Assembly (NCBI GenBank): GCA_900074885.1 | Contig: FJUW01000074.1 | Coordinates: 153,865 to 217,864, forward strand | Source: Rhynchosporium graminicola | Lineage: Eukaryota > Ascomycota > Leotiomycetes > Helotiales > Ploettnerulaceae | Direction: 5' to 3' | Length of the DNA: 64,000 bases | Part shown: one piece after another, positions 1 to 9,808 of the stretch | How positions within the stretch are numbered: the first letter of the stretch is position 1 | Layout: every line of letters begins with the position of its first letter | Program-made: the position numbers and the translations under genes | Notes under the pieces: generated by a model | The model's database searches: none | Told to the model about the DNA's origin: nothing | The model's input: the letters and a program-made list of their open reading frames with translations, nothing else

Positions 1-188
1 AGCACAGACAGCCCTGGAAGAATCTGATATCGACCAATCATAACCAACCAATACCAAGATCGACGGGGTCTGTCTCTCTGTTTGTACAAGGTCAGGGATA
101 GGTAGGTAGTTGGTAGGACTTGGACTTTTCCTGCAATCGTCATCCCCCCACCCCGCCCCGCCCCGCCCCGCGGTGGCTGGTGGCGCTT

Positions 189-241
189 GTATGTATGTAT
201 GTATGTATGTATGTATGTATGTATGTATGTATGTATGTATG
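189..241. repeat. (GTAT)n microsatellite followed by (GGAC)n
   Basis: About 13 uninterrupted GTAT units are followed directly by about six GGAC units (241-266) and then by ATTTC-type repeats (275-303). Three tetra- or pentanucleotide arrays therefore sit end to end. Confidence 0.95.
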
Positions 242-557
242 ACGGACGGACGGACGGACGGACGGGAGCGTAGATCATTTCATTTTCATTTCATTTCATT
301 TCACTTCTGAGACGGAGACTGGCCTGGGCTCGATTGGGGAGACCATTGCTCAAAAGAAAGGAGGGGGAGGGAATTGGTCTAGAATCAATCTCCTTCGTGA
401 GTAGATGCGCGATGTGGCTGGCATATTGCATTGATTGATTGACCGTGGGTGGGTGAGTGTGAGTGGGTGCGCACGCGAACCGAGAGATAGCTTCCGAGGC
501 GAAAGGGTTGATTGAGGATCTTCTCAGGATGTAATAAAAATACATTGATTGCTATGT

Positions 558-590
<33 letters not shown>
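558..590. repeat. (AAC)11 microsatellite
   Basis: Eleven perfect AAC units in non-coding DNA. Confidence 0.95.
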
Positions 591-591
<1 letters not shown>

Positions 592-734
592 TTGATATGT
601 GATATATCATGACAACGCATCTAACACCGAGGCAAGAGGCAAGATGAAGATGAATCCCCCCCATGTGGGTGACCCATGTGGAATGTAGGAAAAAATCACA
701 TCGAAAAGACTGACGTCAGCTTTCGAATCTCGAC

Positions 735-786
735 TGTACCGTACCCTACCGTACCCTACCCTACCGGACCCTACCCTACCGTACTG
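735..786. repeat. CCGTACCCTA-type imperfect minisatellite
   Basis: Imperfect tandem copies of CCGTACCCTA and its CCCTA core. The CCCTA core recalls TTAGGG telomere repeats, but no true telomeric array is present. Confidence 0.8.
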
Positions 787-832
787 GGATGAGATGGACC
801 CTGCTTCTGTCCTCTGCTATGCTTTGCTATGC

Positions 833-949
833 TGTCCTGTCCTGTCCTGTCCTGTCCTGCCTTGCTTTGTGCTTGACCACCCAAGCAAGGTACGTACGTA
901 GGTAAGGTAGGTAAGGTAGGTTAGGTACTATGTATGGTAGGTAGGTAGG
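833..949. repeat. (TGTCC)n and GGTA-rich arrays
   Basis: Five TGTCC-type units (833-858) are followed by a degenerate GGTA/GGTAA array (about 887-949). Confidence 0.85.
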
Positions 950-1140
950 ATTGTTTGAAGCCACCACGATTCCGACCACTCCTCAACTCCAAAGCCATGA
1001 TCGGGAGACTTCCTCGCTTCTTGGAGTTGTGACACTGGCCATGAATGACATGACGGTGTAGGTACTGTATACGTGCGGTAAGGGGATGCTTGTCGCGCCG
1101 TGCACTGGACTGCCCTGCCACAAAGCTCTCATCGGATGCG

Positions 1141-1164
1141 TCATGGTCATGGTCATGGTCATGG
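1141..1164. repeat. (GGTCAT)n microsatellite
   Basis: Four units of a hexanucleotide repeat in non-coding DNA. Confidence 0.85.
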
Positions 1165-1648
1165 TGCAGTAGTGCAGTAGAAAAAAAAAGCATTCGAGTC
1201 GCGTGCAGCGCAGCCGATCCGTATACGGACGGGCAGGTAGGGAGATCAGAATATGAGAGGTCGGTTAATAGACTTTGCGCTTGAAAAGCCCATTCATCAT
1301 ACGTGGCTATTCATCGGGAAAGAAAGAAAGAAATAAACAAACAAATGAATACATGACCAGCTGAAAGTGAGGGCATACGTCTGACTCGGGGGGGATACTC
1401 CGTGGATGCATGGTGCTGAGCAAGGGGTCCGAGGAAAGCACCGCAGAAGCACGTGTTCACGACACGCAAGCCACCACACAGTACTGTCGCGGTGACGGGA
1501 TGCTTTCGAAATTAACGAGCAGTGTGTCATTGTTTTCCGGTTGCTTGAGCTGAGCATAAGATTGCTGGGAATGCCTCGGGCGAGAAGCAAGCATAATACC
1601 ATACTCGAGACTTTGATAATGTATCATCCTTGGGATTGTGAAGATATC

Positions 1649-3072
1649 TTACGGGGGGGGACTGAGATCCAAACCCTCCACCGTCAACTTGAATGAATCG
1701 TTCCTACCACCACCACCAATCAGCACATGCATCACGCCAACATGAGCCCCAGGTTCAACATACCGGGAATAACTCCCTCCAACATCCAGATCCAGCCGGC
1801 CCCTCAAACAATCCTCAAAATCAACATCGACCGTCAACAGCCCATTCTCCTCATCCCAAAGCGGTCCAGCAATCACCTCCCCAAGCGGCGAGACGATACA
1901 TGATCCTCCTCTGCAAACATAGTCTGCCATTTCGGGTTTCGCTGGAGGCTGTGAGCTGTCTGTACCGTTTGATCCAGGCAGCGCGATTTCATTGCCTTCT
2001 TCTGTATATGTTGATTTCCTCCTTTGTGAAGGCGCCGGACGAGAACCATTGCTAGGAGAGCTATCAACTCCATCCGTGCCTCTCACACCTGGCAGAACGA
2101 TCTCGTTGCCTTCTTCCGTATACGTACTCTTCCTCCTCGGTCCCGCACCATTGCTCCCGTGTCCATTCGGATCCTTCTCCTCCCCATCATACTCCTTAAT
2201 CCACTCCGGCAAATTCCCCTTCGTCATACACTGATTCGCACTCAACACCACACATCTTCCCTCACACGCAACAGTCCTCATAAGCGGCACCCATGTATCC
2301 CTCGCATCAGCCGTCGGCGCCAAATAGAGATTGACATTCTGACTATACAGCGATTGTCGAAGAAGCGGCATGTAATTTTCCCAGCAAATAGCAGATGCCA
2401 GAGTTAGTTTCACGCCTTTGATCATCGTAGTCACTGCGCGGAGGGACGAGGGCTGGCCTTGGCCCCAGATCAGACGTTCACTGCCAGTCTGCTCGCTAGT
2501 CAGCCACGCAAATCATCCAAACATAAAGTTCTTTCGGCAAGGAACGAGAGACGTGGAGAACGTACCGGCATGACCTTCCTCCTCTTTCCCAAAACCCCCT
2601 CCCGGGGACAGACATAAAGCACAGCACAATACAACGTCCCACCACATCTCTCCACACACCCCGTAACGATAAAAACGCCCGTCTCCCTCGCAATCCTCTC
2701 CAACTCCTCTCTCGTGCCATCACCCCTCCTTCCTTTCCCTCCCCCGTCTTCTCCGCCTCCCACCCCATCCCGTGGCAATTCCAACTCCCTATCCACCCAC
2801 CTCTTCCCCGCTCCCTCAGGTGTATCACCCAGATCAACAGCATCTTTGAAGTAATGTAGGAATTGTTCGCGACCTTCAGGTCGTCGCGCACCTACTGCGG
2901 CGCCGAATGTTGCGGTCCGAGGATAGCCGCCGAGATAGGCTTCTGGGAAGAGGATCAGGTCGACGGATTGGGATTTTGCGCGGAGGACGGTTTGTTCGAG
3001 GGCTTGTAGGGTGAGGGGGGTGGTGGAGAGGGTGTGAGATTGGGAGCCGGAGAGGCGGAGGGTTTGTGCCAT
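1649..3072 (-). CDS. Nitrilase (carbon-nitrogen hydrolase)
   Basis: Two exons, 3072-2566 and 2488-1649, are split by a 77-bp intron (GTACGT..GCAG, phase 0) and give 448 aa. All three parts of the nitrilase triad are visible: Glu44 in [10 protein letters not shown], Lys166 in KRRKVMP and Cys204 in [11 protein letters not shown]. The exon junction recreates the family motif [14 protein letters not shown], which confirms the splice. Such enzymes hydrolyse organic nitriles to carboxylic acids and ammonia, probably in the cytosol as no signal peptide is seen; the natural substrate cannot be told. The protein is about 100 residues longer than typical nitrilases because of two inserts: a Gly/Arg/Asp-rich stretch before the Lys motif, and a segment after the Cys motif with two copies of [13 protein letters not shown]. 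The start is the first in-frame ATG. It stands alone on its strand. Confidence 0.93.
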
Positions 3073-3577
3073 CTTAATGTGAGAGGGCGGTAGATTTTGG
3101 AGGGGAATTGTCGGGACTAGGAACTGAGTCTGGATTCATAGGGGTGGGATCAAGTATATATATGTATATGTGAGATATTCATGAACTCCCGGGGTTTAAG
3201 CAGTATAGTGACTGCTATTCAAAGCCCGAGGAGCTTGTGTGGGGTTATGCGGGGTAGTTGCTTTGGGCCGGGCCGATCCCACTGTCATCCCGTCAAATCG
3301 CCGCATACTTCTCCACTGAGCGAGCATAAGGTAGGTAGGTGTCCAGTGGTCGAAACATTCACTTGGTCTTGGCGTTTATCGCAGTCCTCAAGAGATCTAA
3401 GGCTTCAAGTGCAGTTGTGCCAGAGAATTGGACTTTGAGGACTGACTCAGAAGTGAGTCGGATATTTACTATTCCCAGTATCTACATCTGAAATCCGCAT
3501 CAAGAACCGCCTCGGTATTCCAGAAATCTCACACAGTGTCCCTGTGGAAGAAGTCCTCATTCATCTTATCACTCCCA
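3073..3577. other. Intergenic, nothing recognised
   Basis: Upstream flank of the nitrilase. Short open frames exist but none resembles a protein family. Confidence 0.6.
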
Positions 3578-4000
3578 TCAATTATCGCTGGCGTGTCGGC
3601 GGGCTTTGTGGGCTTGTGACATGCCTTCTCGCAACCTGGAAACCCCATGATGTTTCCTCAACAAGGACCGCGTAAACTCATCTACAAACTCAAGACAGTG
3701 GATGGCATTTCCTCGCGCTGCATCTGAGGAATAACTCCAGTCACTCCAGACCACATATTCGACGATGACGCTTTTCTCTCCTTCGACGCATTTGATTCTT
3801 TCCATTAAGTCTACTTGAAGAAACGTACCAGAATGCGGGTCATACACTAGTATTGTGTTCTGGTTGATAATATACGGTGTTTGACAAGTGCCGCGTTTTT
3901 CGTAAAAAGAGATCTCCTCGGCTCTCTTTCAGCTTTCCCCTTCCTGGCTCAAGGCCGACCTTGAACAACATTGACTAAAGCTTCAAGTGCTCGAGAACTT
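3578..4000 (-). pseudogene. Decayed coding remnant, partly like the C-terminus of the 5-kb relic
   Basis: A minus-strand frame is open from about 3940 to 3578 and looks protein-like (a stretch reading TPYIINQNTILVYDPHSGT), but it appears frameshifted at both ends. Just upstream (about 3990-3920) the sequence encodes a VNVVQ...RP stretch. It resembles the VNVVQLTRP tail of the Cys/His relic at 5036-5831, followed in both by a Lys/Glu-rich end. I read this as a second, worse-preserved copy of that family. No family is recognised for the 3578-3940 part. Confidence 0.3.
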
Positions 4001-4037
4001 CCAGACGGCTAGTTACACAGCAGTACAATATCCCTAG

Positions 4038-4077
4038 CTGTGATATGTTGATTTTGAATCTGTATAAGCGAGGATAA
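4038..4077. repeat. Short direct repeat, copy 1
   Basis: About 40 bp here (TGATATGTTGATTTTGAATC and onward) match 6016-6055 with a handful of substitutions and a one-base indel. Each copy lies on the upstream side of a minus-strand relic, so this may be the remains of a duplicated promoter or 5' leader. Confidence 0.6.
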
Positions 4078-4239
4078 TATATGGAATATATGGTAAAGTG
4101 CTATAACTGGGTTGGAATGACTGTCATTGAAAGCCCGAGGATCTCCGAGGAAGCTCATTGGGAATTCCTCTTGCATCTCACATCTGGATTGCTGTCCTTT
4201 CCTCACTATTACATCATTCAAGTATTTTGAATGTCAGAA

Positions 4240-5035
4240 GCTTGTCTGATGCACATGTAGTAAAAGAAGACATGCGGGAGTAGTTCTGAGCGAGTCGCTC
4301 TACTTCTTCGAGGGCTCGTTAGTTAGTCACTTTTCCACACGTTCGAGGGCCGAATGCGTTACCTCATAAAGAAGTGATGTACAAGAGGTATAGAATACTC
4401 GTCCTGATATCGAGGACCTGCAGAATTAACTTTTGCTAGTGTGCGAATGAGCCCTGCCGTGATCTCGTTCTTTGCTTCGCTTTGAGGTATTGATTTACCA
4501 AGTCCCTTGACTCAGTTTCCTGTTACATTCAGATAGATAGTCGAGAAGTTCTGAGAAGCTCCAAAAGACTCTTCAAAGCCTTTCACGTAGTTTACTCAAA
4601 TCTGAAACCGGTTTTGGTCGATCCCGACTCGCAATATAGAAATACGCAGAATGTATCACCTGATATTACAGAACAAAGAAAAGCGGCGGCTTCTCAAAGC
4701 CGCCTCTTTTCTCCAGTTCCAGCGATATTCTTTTCTGCGCCAATGGACTTATGTCTCGTAGTGTGAATTTTCACAACATTCACTCCAAACCCTCTATGAG
4801 TGGAAGAACACATAACACAATCGCAAACTAAAAAATATCGACGAGGGTCTGCTTGTATCCAAGAGAATCATTTCTCGATTGTCCCATGTGGCGCCCTCGG
4901 TCTAATATCCTTCTCTCTCCTCTGAGACACTAGTCTTCGTTGCCGAACTTACGGAATCTGCCATACATACCAGGATAATAGAGACACACTCTATCTTATC
5001 ATTAATATCCTGCGTATTCTCGCAGTTCCCAAACT
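4240..5035. other. Intergenic, nothing recognised
   Basis: No supported gene and no clear repeat. Confidence 0.5.
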
Positions 5036-5831
5036 TTACATGCGCATGTTGGGCACCTCCTCTTCAGCTTTTCTTTTACTGGGTCTTGTGAGTTGTACAA
5101 CGTTGACAGCAGCTTTGTGCCTAGTATTCATGCACCCTTCGTTATCTCCAGGCGTTTCATAGCACGACCAGCGGAATCCATCAGCGAAATCTGGATCCTC
5201 ATCGAAGCTATTTGGATCGCCATGACAATCATCATCATGATCAGCCCAGACGTCGTCATCGAAGAAAGTTCCTTTGCGCCTAGCTGGCTAAGTGGAATCC
5301 CCCTCTAAGGCAATCAGTAGGATTTTAGATTTACTATGCCAATGTCACTCTCTCGTATCATTCTCCGAAACATCAAACTCCTTACAATTCTCGCACTTCG
5401 CGAATCACGGGGTAAACTCCTTGTTCCCAATCGATATCGGCATTCGCTCCCGAATGCCTAGTTTCCTTGTTTGTATGATATTATCAGGCATGCCATTGTA
5501 GTCAACTTCCTCATCAGTGTATGCTTCATTCGAGACGTGATTCTCGGGATTTGAATCCATGTGGTACTGATCTACCCTGATTCATGTCACAAGGAGCTGT
5601 TTCTCCAATCCCTCTCTCAATTCTGGAATCGTATCGCAAAACTGCAGTATGTTTCTTCAGACGCGTGGGATCTACGATGGTAATCGCCTTTCTGAGCGCG
5701 GCGGACACGATTGGGTGTGATATCGCGCTTCCGTTCTGAGCTGCTACACTTGTTTTGATTGGTTGAGGTATTGCTGCTTCGGGTTCGTCATCTGAAGCAT
5801 CGCTCGTAAGATCAATAACTCGAGAGCTCAT
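5036..5831 (-). pseudogene. Relic of a fungal Cys/His-rich protein with an N-terminal VIDLT motif
   Basis: Read leftward from the ATG at 5831, the frame starts MSSRVIDLTSDASDDEP. VIDLT followed by acidic residues is the shape of a SUMO-interacting motif. A frameshift occurs near 5545. The continuing frame then encodes KCENCKEFDVSEN, HWHS, VWADHDDDCHGDP and FRWSCYE...GC, and ends at a TAA at 5038-5036. This CxxC..HxH..DxDxCHGD..WxC pattern is one I associate with an uncharacterised fungal family, probably metal-binding. At least three in-frame stops interrupt it: a TGA before FAKC, a TGA where the pattern expects Cys before HWH, and a TAG before the WADHDDD block. One might be inside an unrecognised intron, but three stops plus a frameshift point to a dead gene. 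Confidence 0.6.
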
Positions 5832-6015
5832 GTTTGAGAGCTTAGTGGGGATTCTGAGGGATGATGATGTTTGCGAGATCTCTCTGACACGAAAAACGGG
5901 AGACGCGACGAAGTTGATAAGCGAAGCATCGCGACCCATGGTCATTCATGTGATGACAAAGACCCCAAGTATTCGTCTCCGATACGACTTATACATCCGC
6001 AGAGCAAATCTCATT

Positions 6016-6055
6016 GTGACATGTTGATTTTCAAATTGTTATAAGCGAAGAGGAT
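6016..6055. repeat. Short direct repeat, copy 2
   Basis: Matches 4038-4077. It lies about 190 bp upstream of the start codon of the minus-strand relic at 5036-5831. Confidence 0.6.
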
Positions 6056-6604
6056 ATGGCAAAACTACCGCTGATGATAAAAGACAAGCTGATTTGCTCA
6101 TCTTGTATTGCCACGGATTTTCAAACCTGTGTTGCTGATTGACATGAATGACATTCTCGATAACGTCCCCACGGTGGAAAAAAGGCAGAATGGATGGGTT
6201 TCGGACTGGAAATGCGGCAAGATTGCAATCTATAAATTTAACTATTGAACGGAGCAAAAGAAATGCTAAGGGGCCAATATCAAGTGCTTAATCAGCAGTC
6301 CACCTCCACTCGCCACTCTCTCTCCACGCAAAATAACGCAATGCAACTCAATGCAACGCCAGACGTTGATTATACAAACCTTAACTCACCTGCAGGCAAG
6401 GGCAAGCGAAGGGGGTTTGACTAAGCAAATGTCGCCTTATTTCAACATTGAAGAAAGACAGCACGAGTCATTCAGGCTTACATTGAATCACTTCTTCGAG
6501 GGCAAGAGCCACAAGCTTTAAAACCCCCACTGCTGACGAATATTCCCACGAACATCGCTTATCAAGAATCGAACTTGTTTCCTGAAAAAAATTGGAAGGT
6601 GCTA
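6056..6604. other. Intergenic, upstream of the GGT gene
   Basis: No supported gene. It should contain the promoter of the plus-strand gamma-glutamyltransferase. Confidence 0.5.
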
Positions 6605-8820
6605 ATGGGTAAGTCAGACATCAGTTACACATTCTCTTTCTGATCAAGTGTCTTACTGACGAACTCCAGTCTCGATGCTAGGGCTCCTTAGGAACCGCTT
6701 GAGGAATGTTCTCGCCATCCTCCTTCTTAACCAAAGAACCTCATCCGCATCGATACTAGCATCAGAAAGTTTAGGAGCTGTATCCAGCGAGAGTAAGATA
6801 TGTAGTGAGATCGGAATTGGCCTTTTGGCAAGGGGGGTAGGTATGTCTCCGCTAGGCAATAGGGTATGAACTGATCATGTGACCAGGGAAATGCTGCTGA
6901 TGCGATGGTTGGAACGACGCTTTGTGTCGGTGTTATTGGTATGTTGTTCTCCGACGAAAACTTCTGAAGGTGTGCTCTAATATGTTCTAGGAATGCAACA
7001 TAGTGGCATAGGAGGAGGTGGATTCATGCTAGTCCGCGGCTCGGACGGAATTTACGAGTCAATAGGTGTGTTTTCAAGGTCCATTATCGAGGGATTTATG
7101 CTGATCTTCCAGACTTTAGAGAAACAGCACCTGCAGCAGCTTTTCGGGATATGTACAAAGATAATGAAATTGGAAGCGTTGTAAGCGGATTAGCCAGCGG
7201 TGTACCTGGGGATCTGCGTGGTTTGGAATACCTTCACAACAAATATGGCGTGAGCGACCCTGCCACTCTTTGCGAGAGTCATACTGACACTTTTAGGTAT
7301 TACCTTGGAGAGCAGTTTGCAATCCAGCCATTCACGTCGCACGATATGGATTTCCTGGTAAGGAGTCTTTCTTGAGGTAGGTAAATTGCAAGCTAACAGC
7401 CGCAGTTACTGAAGACCTTGTTCGTTATATGCACGACGCTACTGAGAATGGCAATACATTCCTGACTGATGATCCTCAATTTGCAATAGACTTTGCTCCA
7501 AATGGTAGACACAGCTTTGCTCCTGGTACTCATCGTAGCTGACAACCCCAGGCACACTTCTTGGACTTGGTGATATTTTGACGAGGAAAAGATATGCCAA
7601 GTAAGCTCCTATGAAAGATATCAGAATGGCAGTGCTAAATCGGACTCAGTACTCTAGAGACCGTAGCGAAGCACGGTGTAAAAGCCTTTTACTCAGGGGA
7701 CATCGGTACATCCCACACTATTTGAGTCTTAATGCCACTAACACATCCAGCAAAACACACAATAAAGGCTCTCCGCGCCGCAAATGGCACAATGACCCTC
7801 TCCGATCTCTCGAGCTACCGTGTATCCATCCGCCCAACCCTTAACATAACCTACAAGGGCTACAACATCTACTCCAGCTCCGTCCCCAGTGGTGGATCTG
7901 TCGCCCTCTCAACCCTCAAAATAATTGAAGGCTACTCCTCGAAAGACCCTAGACTCAGCACGCACCGCCTTGACGAAGCAATGCGCTTCTCATATGCTGC
8001 TCGTGGTGAATTAGGCGACCCGGATTTCTTTAAAAACATGACTGCTTTTGAAGCAGATTTGTTGAAGCCTAAAAAGGTGGAGAAAATCAGAGAAAGGATC
8101 AATGATGATTCTACGAAAAATGTAACGGATTATAATCCGAAGGGGTATGCGATGCCGGAAAATCATGGGACGAGTCACATTGTTACAAGTGATCGGAGTG
8201 GTTTGTCTATCACGCTGACTTCGACTGTGAACCTACTATTTGGGTCCCAGCTTGTCGTGCCTGAAACTGGTATGTCTTCCTTCCACAAGCCTACAACCTC
8301 TTACAAAGAAAAGACAAAGAGAATGATACTGATACTAATAAAAGGCGTCATCATGAACAACGAAATGAATGACTTCTCCATTCCCGGAATTCCCAACGCA
8401 TTCGGCTTCGTCCCCTCCTCAATAAACTACATCGCCCCTCTCAAACGACCTCTCTCATCCATCACCCCCATCGTAGTGACCCACCCAAACGGAACCCTCT
8501 ACCTCACCATCGGCGCCGCTGGCGGTTCTCGTATCATAACCAGTACCGTGCTCGCCATCTGGCACGTGTTGGACCACAACATGACTCTCCCAGAAGCTCT
8601 AGTCGAGCTGCGTTTTCACGACCAGCTTATACCAGCGACGACTTTCTTTGAAGATGGCTTCGACAGCGATGTGGTGGACAGTATGAGAGGAAGAGGTCAT
8701 AATGTTACGTGGGTGAAACTGGGGTTGTCGTCGGTCCAAGGGGTGAGGAGACTCTGGAATGGGACGTTTGAGGCAGCGAGTGAACCGAGACAGATAAATA
8801 GTGCGGGATTGGCTGTGTGA
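6605..8820 (+). CDS. Gamma-glutamyltransferase (glutathione hydrolase)
   Basis: A split gene with about ten short introns. The frame can be followed throughout: GLLARG/GNAADAMVGTTLCVGVI/GMQHSGIGGGGF/..DFRETAP../..KYG/VLPW../..VTEDLVR../..LLGLGDILTRKRYA../..AFYSGDI/AKHTIKALRAANG..SQLVVPETG/VIMNNEMNDFS..GLAV. Family hallmarks are the GNAADA motif, GMQHSGIGGGGF, the nucleophile Thr in NHGTSHIV (exposed by autocleavage into two subunits), MNNEMNDFS in the donor-binding region, PLSSITP and GGSRII. It transfers or hydrolyses the gamma-glutamyl group of glutathione. The N-terminus (LRNVLAILLLN) is hydrophobic, so secretion or membrane anchoring is likely. The start at 6605 assumes a first intron 6609-6669 (ATGG|GTAAGT..CAG|TC); the ATG at 6675 in the same frame would change only three residues. 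No disabling change was seen. Confidence 0.9.
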
Positions 8821-9645
8821 GAGTGGTGTTCTAGTAGACTGTGGTTGAGTTGTAAGAGAATTGGCGGTCGCATGCTTTGCCAATCTTCTGATTGACGATT
8901 GTAATGATAGCACAAGATGGATGATACAACCTACGTCAGAATACATCCCACACAAGAGAAAATCCATTCCATTCAATTTCACAACTCCGAGAAAATTCCT
9001 TCGAGCTCCTAACCCGTATGTGACGGTATGTCCCCTCCCCTCAATAATATCAGTAATACATCGTGTAAATCATGTGCGGAACTCAATATGCCCGGCAAGC
9101 AAGAAGGTCAAACAAAGCCATCCCAAGCCCACCTGTCCAAACCTCGACACGAGAACAGAGCTGAACCACCGAGCACCCACTTCCCACCTCCCACCTCTCG
9201 GCGACAGGTTTTCAAAGAACAGCTGCAAAGCTCCACGCAAGCACAGGCCCCCAGAGCAATGACAGCCAACCGCACTATCGCCACCATGAGGATTGAGGCT
9301 AGAGCAATACTGCTAACATCGACGCTACAGTAACAACCACACCATTTCTTATTTCGGCAAACACGACATTCCGAAGCAAAGTGAGACGTACCCAGTACCA
9401 CGCGTAAACTCCAGAGAAAAGCGAAGATTACGCCCGGTAAGCAGAGCAGAGAGGTAGATCTACGGGAAGAAGTGAAGTAAACGAAGCTGCTATGGCGGGA
9501 GGAGTGGCGTGCAAGCGGATATGGTGATCGATAGATACTGAATCTCGCGAAAGGGTCTTGTGTCGTCGTATTTGACCAAGGGGCGACATCTTGGTGGGAA
9601 GTGTCACTCGATTCGGAACGCGCAAAGTGTTATCTAAGGTAGGGG
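8821..9645. other. Intergenic, nothing recognised
   Basis: Open frames on both strands lack family resemblance. This is 3' flank of the GGT gene. Confidence 0.5.
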
Positions 9646-9647
9646 AT

Positions 9648-9808
9648 CGTAGCCAAGCACGGCGTAAAAGGCTTCTACACAGGAGACATCGGTATACCAC
9701 TTATTCTTCGAAGTCTCAACTCCACTAATACGTCTAGCAAAACACACAATATTGGCTTTCCGCCCAGTAAATTGCACAATGACCCTCTCTAATCTCACGA
9801 GCTACCGT
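9648..9808 (+). pseudogene. Duplicated fragment of the GGT gene
   Basis: About 160 bp closely match 7662-7823 of the gamma-glutamyltransferase. They cover the end of one exon (GTAGCCAAGCACGGCGTAAA here), the whole following intron and the start of the next exon up to GAGCTACCGTG. Similarity stops sharply on both sides. Because the intron is included, the copy arose from DNA, not from processed mRNA. Confidence 0.85.

Larger units (their letters stand above)
1..1648. other. Gene-free, microsatellite-rich stretch
   Basis: No reading frame here resembles a known protein. The stretch is dominated by short tandem repeats: GTAT, GGAC, ATTTC, AAC, a CCGTACCCTA-like array, TGTCC, GGTA and GGTCAT. 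The clearest are listed separately. It lies beyond the 3' end of the minus-strand nitrilase. Confidence 0.7.

Noticed and set aside
735..786. CCCTA-rich array as a possible telomere or internal telomeric repeat
   Set aside because: Units are irregular (CCGTACCCTA, CCCTACC) and lack the TTAGGG/CCCTAA hexamer period.
1693..2407. Plus-strand frames opposite the nitrilase
   Set aside because: They are antisense shadows; the minus strand has the full nitrilase triad.
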